A stretch of 64,000 nucleotides of DNA from Calycina herbarum (Eukaryota; Ascomycota; Leotiomycetes; Helotiales; Pezizellaceae). Position 1 is the first letter of the stretch. Each line of letters begins with the position of its first letter. Under the pieces are notes generated by a model. It searched no databases. It was not told the origin of the DNA and was given only the letters and a program-made list of their open reading frames with translations. Made by a program: the position numbers and the translations under genes. The stretch covers positions 62,001 through 126,000 of the forward strand of contig LLEY01000043.1 of NCBI GenBank assembly GCA_001414485.1, in the 5' to 3' direction. This document shows, in pieces, positions 13,053-23,971 of the stretch.

Positions 13053-14912
13053 ACGTATATATATAGCGAACTAGCTAAATAAGCGAACCGGCTAAAATTT
13101 TCTACACTCGTAATTAAAATTATAATAATTCTACTATAACGCCTCTAATTAATTAAAACTACTCGGAAATCTCTTTCTTAGATACTTCTTTTATAATATT
13201 ATAAATACGTGTATTATAACTAGTCTCTTCGCAGTTACTATAGCGTCGTATACGTGATTCTTCTCTCGGCTTCCGACTACTACTTCTCTTTATTTCCTAT
13301 ATTACCTACTTACTAACGTCTCTATTATTCTATAGGTTCTACGCTTCTTATTAGCTAAGTAATCCTTCTTACTATAGACGTGTTTTTTTAGCTCTACGGC
13401 GCTTACTTAGTGTTTTATTTGCTTATCGAAGTCTCTAGTTCTTAGCTTTTAATAGTACTATCTAGTATATTACTTTTAATATACTCTTTATAAACTAGTT
13501 AATAGCTTTATAAATAGAGGTTAGAGAGCTACTTTAGTAGCGAGAAATTCGATCTTTAATAAATATAGTCTATAATAAAGCTTTAGTAGAGTTATTTAGT
13601 ATCTAGGAAACCTAAGGCTAAGTAGAATATAGAGAGGAGTTTAGAAGCGTTAGCGTCTTTAGCTTAAGATTAAGTATAGAAATTACACTTTCTAGGTCGA
13701 ATAGAAGAAACCTAGCTTCTTAGAACTCTTCTTAGATATTACTTTCTATTATTATAATATTAAATATAATATAGAAGATAGAAAAGAAATTATCTTTAGT
13801 AATATAGATAATCTAAGCCTGTATTATATCTTTAATTTACTAACTATATACCTTTTTTAAAGAGCTAAAACAGCTAACGTCGAGTAGCTAGAGTATATAA
13901 GAAGAATAAGCAGGTGTATAAAGAGTAATAATATTATTTTTCTTATAATATTTCTTAAACTCGTTAGAGTAGTAGCTTTTATAGCTGTTGAAGACTAATA
14001 GATAATAACTACTAATAGATCGAGACTTAGTATACTTCTTAAAATATTAAATCTAATCTATATCTTTCTTATTTATTATCTAACTATTTTTAGTAATAGT
14101 AATTACCTAGTTAGGTAGAAATCTACTGTTTTAGTACTAAGAAGTAAGATAATTTTTCGTAGTAATAATTATAAATAGTAGAATACTCTAGCCTTAGATA
14201 TTAACTCTCTAGATTACTATAACCTATTTCTAATTACTAGGCTATATTCTTTTTACTCTTATACGTTCTTCTAAGCTTATAATAACTATTATAGTTAAGA
14301 TAACACCTATTATAAACCTAGTCTTATTAAAGTTATAGATATTTATATCGTAGATTCTATACTTTACTACTATACTTTATATAAGCTTAAACTAGCTACG
14401 AATAACTTCTAGGTCTTCGTACTTAGCTCTTTAGTAGTCGTATTTTCGTTAGAAGCGTATCTAGAGTTCTAGGCAGTACTTAACAAAGTTAGAAGTCTAA
14501 CGTGTTCTAATATATAATACGTTGTATACTTTAAGAAGTCGATTTACTATATTCTTAGCTATAGATATCTATAAAGGAAATCCTTTTATAGCTAGGTCGA
14601 GGATATATTAAATAAGTACTAATTCCTCTAGCTCGGTTATTTTCTATAAATTAGCTAGAATATTATATTATAAAGATATACTAAGTAAACGTCGACCTAG
14701 CTTCTAGTAATCTATAGAATAGGTTCTTATAGTAGCTTAAGTACGTAAATTTAAGTCTTTTTATATAGCCTAGATAGCTAAGACTAACCGGCTTTTGTTA
14801 TTTTTCTAAGACATCGTTCGTTATAGAGAAATTTAATATTTAGTAGAGATATAGTAGAGACGCGAGGTTTTAGCCGGTTCGCTTATTTAGCCGGTTCGCT
14901 ATATATATACGT
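13053..14912 (-). mobile_element. Fot1/pogo-family transposon, RIP-inactivated, complete (element 2)
   Basis: The 1.86 kb element has TA target sites (13051-13052, 14913-14914) and terminal inverted repeats beginning ACGTATATATATAGCG. Each carries two copies of a GCGAACCGGCTAAA-like motif (one copy has decayed). On the minus strand the tail of a pogo transposase is clear: LSKRRRAKKTRL near 13390-13430 and a zinc-knuckle relic with NCEETSYNTR near 13210-13250. This copy belongs to the same subfamily as element 3 and provides its uninterrupted reference: the sites where element 3 is interrupted are empty here, at about 13403-13412 and 13848-13855. Confidence 0.87.
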
Positions 14913-14914
14913 TA

Positions 14915-15220
14915 TATAATATCAAAGTTTAATATAGATTTACTACTTCTAAAAATAAATATTAGCTTAGAGATATAAAATATACTAATTCTAATATAAT
15001 ACTCTTACTATACTAAGCTATAAGATACTATCTTAAAGAATAAGCTTAAGCTAAACTTAGTCTAAAGAATATAAAAGAGTTATTTAACCTATACTATTTA
15101 TCTTTATAAAATATTATAGAATAGATATTTAGTATTTTATAGAGAAAATACTATATACTTTATAGTTCTAAGTTTCTAGTTATTACTTAAGTTCTACTTA
15201 TTATTACTTTTATTACTCTT
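14915..15220. other. TA-rich spacer between transposons
   Basis: RIP-like TA-rich DNA without readable domain or repeat boundary. Confidence 0.4.
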
Positions 15221-15222
15221 TA

Positions 15223-17040
15223 ACGTATTTTATAAGCGAGTCGTCTACTTTTTCAACCTAGTGTTATTATAATATAAAATACTTAATACTATATAAAGTT
15301 ATTATTACTATAGAAGCTATCTAGTATTCTTTAGAACTTTCGCTATCTTCTATATCTAATATTTCTATCTAATAAGTACGAGAATTATACCTAGTTTTAC
15401 TATAACAGCTATAGTACCTGTCTACGCGAACTCTCTTCCTAGACTCTTTACCTTGTTTCTAGCTACTATTTTCCTTAGATATAATTAAATTAGATACGTC
15501 GCCTACTATTAATATCTCTTAACTCTTAATATACTTCCTCTTACGACTTTTATACTTAGTTATAATCTTAGTTATTATACAAAGACTAGTAATTTTCTTA
15601 TATATTAATACTATATTATATATTACCCTAGTTAAGCCTTTTTCGAGTTAATTAAGAGACTAAATAATAGAACTAGGTAACGAGTCTTAATATCTTTGAA
15701 TCTGATCTCGAATAAGCGTTGATTAAGCTATTATTTCATATACGTTACTTAGTATTTTAAGTATTTATAGAGTATCTTCTAGTATTATTAGTATTAGTAT
15801 ATAAAGCCTTAAATCAAGCTTTAATAACATAGCTTCTAGGCTATATAAGACTGGCCTAGCCTCTTTAAAACTCGCGTAGATATTATTCTTTATAAATACT
15901 TTATAAAAAGCTACTTTAAACGCTAGAAGAAAGGTTTCTTTAGTAATATAATTAATATAATTCTATACTAAGCCTAATATCTCAGCTCTATACGCTCGCT
16001 TTAATAGTAAGAAGTAGACTATATTAAGCGGCTATAGTAGATATAATAAGTATAGAGATATATAGAGAGTAATAATATTTAAGTCTTTATAGAGTTACTA
16101 GAATTTAAGCGAGTTATAGCTTTTATAACTATTAATAATTAATAAATAATACTTTTCTATACTTTATACCTTTATATACTTATTAAAATACTTTAACTAT
16201 ATAACTCTAAGCTTATTATTTATCTAGCCGTTATTACTAATCTTAATTACCTAATCGTATAGTATATATATATCTTAGTACTAGGTAGAAATAAGTACTT
16301 TACTTATAAATATAATAAATAGCGAGATTATCTATTCTATTATATTAACTCTCTAAATAACTATAACCTACTCGCGATTATCTAGCTAAACTTACTTTCG
16401 CTTCTTACGCGTTTCTAAGCTTATAATAATAAGTTAAGATAAAATAACTTCTATTATAAAGCTACTTTCGTTAAAGTTATAAATATTCTTATTTTAAATA
16501 CTATATTTCTCTTTAATAGACTATATAAGTATAAACTATAAGCTAATAACTCGCAGATTCTTAGTTAAAGCTCGCTAACGATCGTATAAACGACTCTATC
16601 GAGTTTTAAGCTTAGATATACGTTTTATAAAGTTATCTAGCTAGTTCCTATCTATAGACTTTCTATCGCGCTCTCTTAGTAGATTATTAGCTATATCTCG
16701 TACTATATCTCTTATAAGCGAAAACTCTTATAAATCTAACTCTAATATATATTTAACTATTACCTTCTTCTCTAGCTTTATAAGCTTTTTCGAACTAGAC
16801 TAGTAATCGCGTCGTAAGAGCTTTCTAGCGCGTCGATTAAAGAGAGTCTTTTAAGGAATATAGTAAATCTTTATAGCGCTTTGTTTAGTTAATAATACGT
16901 TGTTTTCGAGTTCTTAGATTACTAAAATAATATTAGCTTCTTAAGAAGGTAATTAAACGTTATAGTATTAAGCTATTATAATTTAAAGATAGTATATAGT
17001 ATACGACGAGGAAAGTAGACGACTCGCTTATAAAACACGT
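15223..17040 (-). mobile_element. Fot1/pogo-family transposon, RIP-inactivated (element 4)
   Basis: TA target sites lie at 15221-15222 and 17041-17042. The inverted repeats begin ACGTATTTTATAAGCGAGTC (left) and, on the complement, ACGTGTTTTATAAGCGAGTC (right). The minus strand near 15340-15430 encodes a C-terminal zinc-knuckle relic (SKTRYNSRT, expected KTGHNSRTC) followed by an acidic serine-rich tail, as in the other pogo copies here. Length is 1.82 kb. Sequence divergence of the inverted repeats from elements 1 and 2 marks a third subfamily. Confidence 0.82.
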
Positions 17041-17042
17041 TA

Positions 17043-17858
17043 TAACTTTATATATTTAAGAGAAGAGATAGAGATAGATGTTTTATTCTTATTATTCTTA
17101 TACTACGTAGGCTATAGGCTAAGCTCTAAGAGTAAGTAGTATATCTTCTATTCTAGTTTATAAAGCTTTTTAGCTCGTTCTTCGTCGCTTCTCGAGCTTT
17201 CTCTTAAGCGTACGACTCTCTCTTCTAGGTTCTACTGCTGTTTATTCAGAGCTCGTCTCTTCGACTTAGTAATATAAAAGATAGTAGATTAAAGTACTTA
17301 ACTACTAAAGTATTTATTAGTAGTATAAGAGCCGCGGGTATATCTACTGTCTCTAGCGCTTCTTAAGCGCTTTCTTAGAACTGCCTAAGCCTAGGCCTTG
17401 TCTTTCGACGCGCCTTAGCTATCTTCTCTTCTTTCTCTCTCTCTCTTATCTTCTCCTTATTCTCCTCTCTATCTTCCTCTAGTAATTCTAGTACGAGCTT
17501 ATACTTCTAGAGTTTTCCTAGCTCTAATAGCTAAGTAATAATCCTTAGCGCTAGCTTTCTATTCGCTAGCGCCTCGCTTAGCTCTCTAAGGTTCCTAATC
17601 CGCTTTTTAAGAGCTCTTATAAGCGCTTCTCTCTCTTATAGAATCTCGTAGTAAAATAGTATAAGATACTCTACTATCTCTCTACTACTTATATATATAT
17701 ACTATAGTATAAGCTAGTCTAGTACTTTTCTTAAGAAGAGGAAGACGTTAAGCTCTATTACTCTCGTTCGTGCTTATATAAGTAGCGAGCTCTTTACTTT
17801 AGTAAGTCTCTTATATATCTTCTATAGTTCTTAATCGTCGAGGTCTACCTTGTCTAAC
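17043..17858 (-). other. Relic coding sequence of unknown mobile origin
   Basis: The minus strand keeps long charged stretches rich in Glu, Lys, Arg and Leu (for example ALIRALKKRIRNLRELSEAL) that would form coiled coil, broken by RIP-type stops. It could be a retroelement gag or the tail of a transposase. I cannot assign it. Element 4 ends at its left border. Confidence 0.35.
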
Positions 17859-18228
17859 TGTTACGAATCACGTTTACGTGATAAGTAGTCTAGACGGCGT
17901 TCTAATAGAATAAGATACAACGTCTAGGAAATAGAAGGTAATATAGAAGGGAATCTGTAATATATTAAGTATTTAGAGATTCTAGGATCTTATTATTAGA
18001 AGTTGGTTATAAATCACGTGACTAGAAAGGTAAGCGACATAGCTGACGAGTCGACTATATCGACTATGGTCGGACAGATCGACTATAGCGGCTAGAAGAT
18101 ACGAAGGTTCTATATAAGACTAGTATATCTACTATTAGATAGAAGCTTTATACTTAACTTTAGTTATTAATCTTATTATCTTATTTAATATTTTTAATAT
18201 AAGTAACGAGTTTACTTCTAAGTAAACA
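17859..18228 (+). repeat. Candidate solo LTR
   Basis: A segment of about 370 bp runs from TGTTACGAATCACG to AGTAAACA. It holds a TATA-like TCTATATAAGAC in + orientation two thirds along, and it is less RIP-affected than its surroundings. The ends are roughly inverted (TGTTAC/GTAAACA). No clear target duplication or adjoining polypurine tract is visible, so it may be a solo or truncated LTR. Weak call. Confidence 0.35.
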
Positions 18229-18886
18229 ACCTAGTATATCTATACTTCTTATCTATATACTAACCTTCGAGACTTAGTTATCTTTGTTTAGTTTATTTAA
18301 GTTTCGTTATACTTTACTACTCTACTCTTACTATTATACGCCTTATCTTACCCTCGTTTTTATTACTCTTATACTCTCTTATATAGTATAGAAGAAGAAG
18401 AATAAAAGTAGCTTATACTATTATAGAAAAGAAGAAAGTTAGAGAGAGAAAAGAGAGTAGAGAGTAGAGAGCTAGAGACTAGAGACTAGTAAATAATTAA
18501 TAGTTACGTTATAATTTTACTCTTCTACCTTTTTAGAGAAGAGCTAGAATAAGCGAGAAGTAAATATATTTCTCTATTTTTAGCTCGCTCTCTCTCTTTC
18601 TTCTTCTAATTTACTTAAAGAGAAGTGAGAAAGAGAAGAGAGAAGAAGCTAGAGTATAAGAATAAGAGAGAAGATAGAGTAGTAGAGAGAGATAGTAATT
18701 TTAAGTCGATTTAACTAGTAGTTTTAATATATTTTTATCTCTTTTTATATTTTATATTTTATAATTTACGATTTACAATTTAGTTGTTTTTAGAGTTTAA
18801 TACGTTTAGAATAATATAAAAATAAAGTATAATATATATACTTAGTAGAATATTATTATAATTTAGAAAATATAAGTATATATATA
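18229..18886. other. TA-rich spacer with GA/CT-rich blocks
   Basis: RIP-type DNA with purine runs such as GAGAGAAAAGAGAGTAGAGAG near 18440-18470 and pyrimidine runs near 18590-18620. No readable gene. Confidence 0.4.
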
Positions 18887-19247
18887 TAATATATATATAG
18901 CGAACCGGCTAAATAAGCGAACCGGCTAAAGATTTTCTACGCTCGCGATTAAAATTATAATAATTCTACTATAACGCCTCTAATTAATTAAAACTACTTA
19001 GAAATCTCTTTCTTAGATACTTCTTCTATAATATTATAGATACGTATATTATACCTAGTCTCTTCGTAGTTACTATAGCGTTATATATATAATTCTTCCC
19101 TCGGCTTCTAACTACTACTTCTCTTTATTTCTTATATTACCTGCTTACTAACGTCTTTATTATTCTATAGGTTCTACGCTTTCTATTAACTAAGTAATCC
19201 TTCTTACTATAGACGTGTTTTTTTAGCTCTATAACGCTTACTTAGTA

Positions 19248-20518
19248 CGAAAGAGAGTTGTAGAAATTCATAGCTACTCTCTATGTTTTCTACTATTACT
19301 AAGATATCTAAAATAGGTATAATTTATATACTACTTTAATACTTTACTAATAAGTTTATATACTCTTCTAGAATCTAACTTTTTTAAGTCTCTCTAGAAG
19401 AGAGTCTATATACTTATTAAAGTCCTCTACTATAATCTTATTATCTTAAATATTAAGAACTACTTTCTAGAGGTCTTTTAAAGACTACTCGCTATACGGT
19501 TTCCTATTCTAGAGCTTTTGCTTTAAAATCCTCTATATATTCTTAATTAGATTTAAATCTAGCGACGAGAGAGGCTAATTAATCGAGTATATAAAGTAGT
19601 TATTAGTAGTATAGAATTCTCCTATTTTTTAACTATGTCGTTTCTTATAAATATCCTCTAAAAGCCCTCGTAGGATTTATATCTCGTACTTCTTCTATAT
19701 AAAGCTCTTACTCTCTCCTTCTATCGATAGAATTATAAGCTTACTCTTAAAGTTATATCTAATAGCAGCTGCGTAGTATATCGACGTCCTTCTACTTATA
19801 AACTTAAATTAGATATAATCGAGGTATTAACGCTTCTCTCTTTATCGTAAGATTTTCAACCGCCGACGTATATTAGACTAGATAGTTATCTTATCGTAGT
19901 AAAGGCCTTTGTACTAGTACTCTTTTAGTTAATTCTAATTCGTAATTAAGAAGATCTATTACTATCGTTTTATAGCTTCTAAAAGGAAGGGTTTATAATT
20001 AGAGACGTAATAGTAATATCTATAACAGGTAAAAGCAGCTAAAATCGTTTTATTAGAGGCTTTAATATTATATATTCGCGCGATTTCGTAAAGAGAAAGT
20101 ACTCGCCGGTTAAAGTAGTCTATTATCTACTGAATTATCTTCTCTATTTTCGCCTCTAATATAATTAGACGCCTTCTAAGCTTATATATACTCTGTTTCC
20201 GAGTACGTCGATCTAAATCGCAGTCCTAGATCTAATACCTTACTATGCTTCTTATAAGCTTAAGTTCAGAGGCAGCGTAGCTCTAGCTTACTCTACGCTC
20301 GATTAAATAACGAAAACAGACGTGCTAAGAGGTTTCGTACTCTTTTCTAAGAGTTTTAGAGACTCGTGCTATAGTAATTACGTTATATAGTTGTATTAAA
20401 GTAAGAGGTTGAGAATATATTACTATTAAAGTAGAAAGGAGAAGGTACTAGAACAGCGTAGTATTATACTCACTGTTTTATAGAGAGAGTAGCTATGAAT
20501 TCTTATAACCCTCTTTCG
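19248..20518 (-). mobile_element. Nested Tc1/mariner-type transposon, RIP-inactivated
   Basis: The 1.27 kb element is flanked by TA (19246-19247 and 20519-20520) and has about 36 bp inverted repeats starting CGAAAGAG on both ends, including the shared block AATTCATAGCTACTCTCT. The minus strand near 19500-19560 reads SLDLNLIKNI-stop-RILKQKL, a decayed form of the conserved region around the third catalytic residue of Tc1 transposases (SPDLNPIEN-W-LK). It sits inside element 3; element 2 has the empty site. Confidence 0.85.
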
Positions 20519-20954
20519 TACTTTGTTTACTTATTAAAGTCTCTAGTTCTTAGCTTTTAATAGTACTAGCTAGTATATTACTTTCGATATACTCTTTATA
20601 AACTAGTTAATAGCTTTATAAATAGAGGTTAGAGAGCTACTTTAGTAGTAGGAAATTCGAGTTTTAATAAATATAGTCTATAATAAGACTTTAGTAGAGT
20701 TATTTAGTATCTATGAAACCTAAGACTAAGCGGAACTTAAGAGAGAGTTTAAAAGCGTTAGTATCTTTAGCTAAAGATTAAGTATAGAAATCACACTTTC
20801 TAGATCGAATAGAAGAATTCTAGCCTCTTAGAACTCTTCTCGGATATTACTTTCTATTATTATAATATTAAATATAGTATAGAAGATAGAAAAGAAGTTA
20901 TTCTTAGTAATATAGATAATCTAAGCTTTTATTATATTTTTAATTTACTAACTA

Positions 20955-21385
20955 ACGTGGTTTATTAGCGAGTCGCGTATATTACCGAGTTGTATACTTT
21001 TTTTATATATAAAAAACGTTCGTACGTAGCTATATACTTTCTTTATTTATTAATATAAAATAGTAAAATTAAAAATTTAGTTTTATTATTATATAAATAA
21101 ATAGGATTTTAATTTTTAAAAGCTTACTAAGCTTATTAGCTAATTCGCTTAAAATTACTCTTATATTTATATTTTTTTATTTATTTTCTTAATAACTAAG
21201 TAATTATAATTAATAAGCTTTTAAAAATTAAAATCCTATTTATTTATATAATAATAAAACTAAATTTTTAATTTTACTATTTTATATTAATAAATAAAGA
21301 AAGTATACAGCTACGTATAGACGTTTTTTATATATAAAAAAAGTACGCGACTTAGTAATATACGCGACTCGCTAATAAACCACGT
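20955..21385. mobile_element. Palindromic MITE (non-autonomous pogo-type), nested in element 3
   Basis: The 431 bp element lies between TA dinucleotides (20953-20954 and 21386-21387). The two arms of about 180-190 bp are inverted copies around a roughly 60 bp centre. The outer ends, ACGTGGTTTATTAGCGAGTC, resemble the termini of element 1 and of the Fot1 copy ending at 6526, so a pogo-type transposase of that group probably mobilised it. There is no coding capacity. Element 2 shows the matching empty site. Confidence 0.85.
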
Positions 21386-22531
21386 TATATATCTTTTTCA
21401 AAGAGCTAAAACTACTAATATTAAGTAGCTAGAGTATATAAAAAGAATAAGCAGGTATATAAAGAGTAATAATATTATTTTTCTTATAATATTTCTTAAA
21501 CTCGTTAGAGTAGTAGCTCTTATAGCCGTCGAAGATTAATAAGTAATAACTACTAATAGATCGAGACTTAGTATACTTCTTAAAATATCGAATCTAATCT
21601 ATATCTTTCTTATTTATTATCTAACTATTTTTAGTAATAGTAATTACCTAGTTAGATAGAAATCTACTATTTTAGTACTAAGAGATAAGATGATTTTTCG
21701 TAGTAATAATTATAAATAGTAGAATACTCTAGCCTTAAGTATTAACTCTTTAGATTACTATAACCTATTTCTAATTACTAGGCTATATTCTTTTTACTCT
21801 TATACGTCCTTCTAAGCTTATAATAACTATCGTAGTTAAGATAACATCTATTATAAACCTAGTCTTATTAAAGTTATAGATATCTATATTATAGATTCCG
21901 TACTTTACTATTATGTTTTGTATAAGCTTAAACCAGCTACGAATAACTTCTAGATCTTCGTACTTAGCTCTCTAGTAGTTGTATTTTCGCTGGAAGCGTG
22001 TCTAGAGTTCTAGGCGGCGCTTAATAAAGTTAGAAGCCTAACACGTCCCGACGTGTAGCGCGTCGCGTGCTTTAAGAAGTTGATTTACTATATTCTCAAC
22101 TATAGATATCTATAGAGGAAATCCTTTAATAGCTAGGTCGAGGATATGTTAAACAAGCACTGATTCCTCTAGGTCGTTCATTTTCCGTGAATTAGCTAGA
22201 ATATCGCGTCGTAAAGGTATACTAAGTAAACGTCGACCTAGCTTACGGTGATCTATAGAATAGATCCTAGCCGCAGCTCGAGCACGTAAATTTAGGTCTT
22301 TTTACATAGCCTAGATGGCTAAGACTAAACGGCTTTCGTCATTTTTCTAAGGCATCGTTTGTTATAGAGAAATTTAATATTTAACAGAGGTGTAGTAGGG
22401 GCGCGGGGTTTTGGCCGGTTCGCTTGTTTGGCCGGTTCGCTATATATACACGTTATAATAAAAATATTATAACTTAAAAAACCCTTAAAACAAGCTATAA
22501 TTACAAACGCGAATCGATAAAATTATTGAAA

Positions 22532-22690
22532 CTTGCCTGCGAACCCCAAGCATTCCCTCACGTTCCAGATGCCGTTGATTATTTTTAGTCTTTTTCCTCA
22601 AGTTTTCGTGTGACGGTATAAATTGTAGATTCTGCTTGCAAACACCTTGCAATTCTCCTGCATTCCAGATGCTGCTAGCGATTGATCTTT
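22532..22690 (-). repeat. Imperfect tandem pair of about 60 bp units
   Basis: Unit 1 (22532-22590) and unit 2 (22634-22690) share TTCCAGATGCYG and flanking blocks, about 100 bp apart. Read on the minus strand they give related peptides (SIWNAGELQGVCK and NGIWNVRECLGFAGK). They lie between the RIP island and the 3' end of the next gene, so they may be a decayed exon or a dispersed-repeat remnant. Confidence 0.45.
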
Positions 22691-22809
22691 TTTCCCTTTT
22701 TCTGATAGAAGTTTGAGGGATACATCAGAAGGCTTTTTGTAACAGAGCCAGCTCCGCTGCCGAGTTTTAAATTAAGGGCTACACACTCCTCGACGAATCC
22801 TTTGCTTTT

Positions 22810-23971
22810 CTATACTGCAATTATCTGAAAATGAGGCTCGAAGTCTTCTATAGAAGGATTTTCCCTGGCAGGTGGTAATTGTCCAACAGCATCGTAAAAG
22901 GGTTGATTCAAGGCATATTGGTCTATCAACACTTCAGGGGGGAAACTTTTCCGTCTCCATTCAACTTCCCTGGCACGATCTTCCATGGATACAGACAACT
23001 GGTAGTAGCTCCATGTTAGTTGGTCGTTTGATGTAAGCTCATTGAAGAAATATGATATAATTTCTCTAAAGGCTTCCATGAATTCTGGGTACCAACTTAG
23101 TTCATCCCAGATTTCCATATGTCCAACGGGCCCATCTTCAAGTTCACGTCGCAATTCAGGAAACTGAACAAACACTGCATGGATTCCCCAATTGCCCCTT
23201 CTTCTAAAGTCAGGACCGTGGCCACCGTTATACACAACGGCGATGTAATCGTCAGCTAAGAAACCTTGGCGTACCATGTCGTCTATAACGTCGAACGTGT
23301 ATTGTCGAGGCCCGATGTTACCCCAAGGAACCATATAAGGGTCTAATCTTGGCAAATGCTCTATGAGAAATGATACAATAAGGACATGCTCTCGAAGCCT
23401 CCCGCCTGCATATCGGCATAAACATTCTCCTGCCATTCGCTCTTGTAGGCCCCAAGGTTGGTCTGGCAGAACCTGCAGCTCTCCTTGTCCATACATTGCT
23501 TGACCCTGCCATGCTGCTGGTCCAGCCTGAAACTGCACTGGTCCAGGCCGAACTTGTCTAGGTTGTCCATCCTCTAAGATAGCTGTTTGCAATAGTTCAA
23601 TATACTGAAGGAGGATTTGGGCGACTGCCTGGGTAGCCGCTTTCCTCTTTGCCAAGTAGCTCTCTAGGCCGTTTGCTTCAATCCACATATCAGCGAAATC
23701 TGCAGACATGAAAGAGCGCCCATGATATGACCTGAAAGTTTTAATAGCTTTGACGGTCCAATTACGCTGAGGGAAGCTATCTTGGCGCAAGCCACAGCTC
23801 GCGAAGAAGCCCTCAAACAATTGTATCGTGTTTGCAATGTAATTCAGACGCTCGCTAGAGACGGGGAACCTCGCATTCTCAGGGTGTTGGATTACAAAAA
23901 TTTTTGTCTAGCCATTGTGCTACAATTTGTTCTTCAAGCTCCCAGTTTCTTTTTGATGCTTTCGGAGGCAT
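22810..23971 (-). pseudogene. Orphan protein gene, one frameshift near its N-terminus
   Basis: A frame of about 350 codons is open from about 23880 to the stop at 22810, but it has no in-frame ATG near its start. A good ATG at 23971 opens an upstream frame beginning MPPKASKRNWELEEQIVAQW, which stops at 23880-23878. The two frames differ by one base. The switch must lie between the A5T5 run at 23896-23905 and that stop, so a one-base indel or an assembly error explains it; no intron fits. The joined product would be about 386 residues. It has no signal peptide, no membrane segment and no motif I recognise; the middle is Gln/Gly/Pro-rich and the C-terminal half is rich in Trp, Tyr and acidic residues. 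It sits only 350 bp from the RIP island, which favours a fast-evolving, lineage-specific family. Confidence 0.6.

Larger units (their letters stand above)
18887..22453 (-). mobile_element. Fot1/pogo-family transposon interrupted by two nested insertions (element 3)
   Basis: The terminal repeats match element 2: two GCGAACCGGCTAAA motifs at 18900-18940 and the inverse pair at about 22413-22440, with TA target sites outside. The total is 3.57 kb. Removing a nested Tc1-type element (19248-20518) and a palindromic MITE (20955-21385) leaves about 1.86 kb, the same length as element 2. The right-hand 450 bp (about 22000-22450) keeps many CA, TG and CG dinucleotides and is clearly less mutated than the rest. 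Confidence 0.87.

Noticed and set aside
10771..22453. Large cargo-carrying element (Starship) as the cause of the island
   Set aside because: No tyrosine-recombinase captain gene is readable in any frame; the island is fully accounted for by small TA-target transposons, an LTR candidate and spacers.
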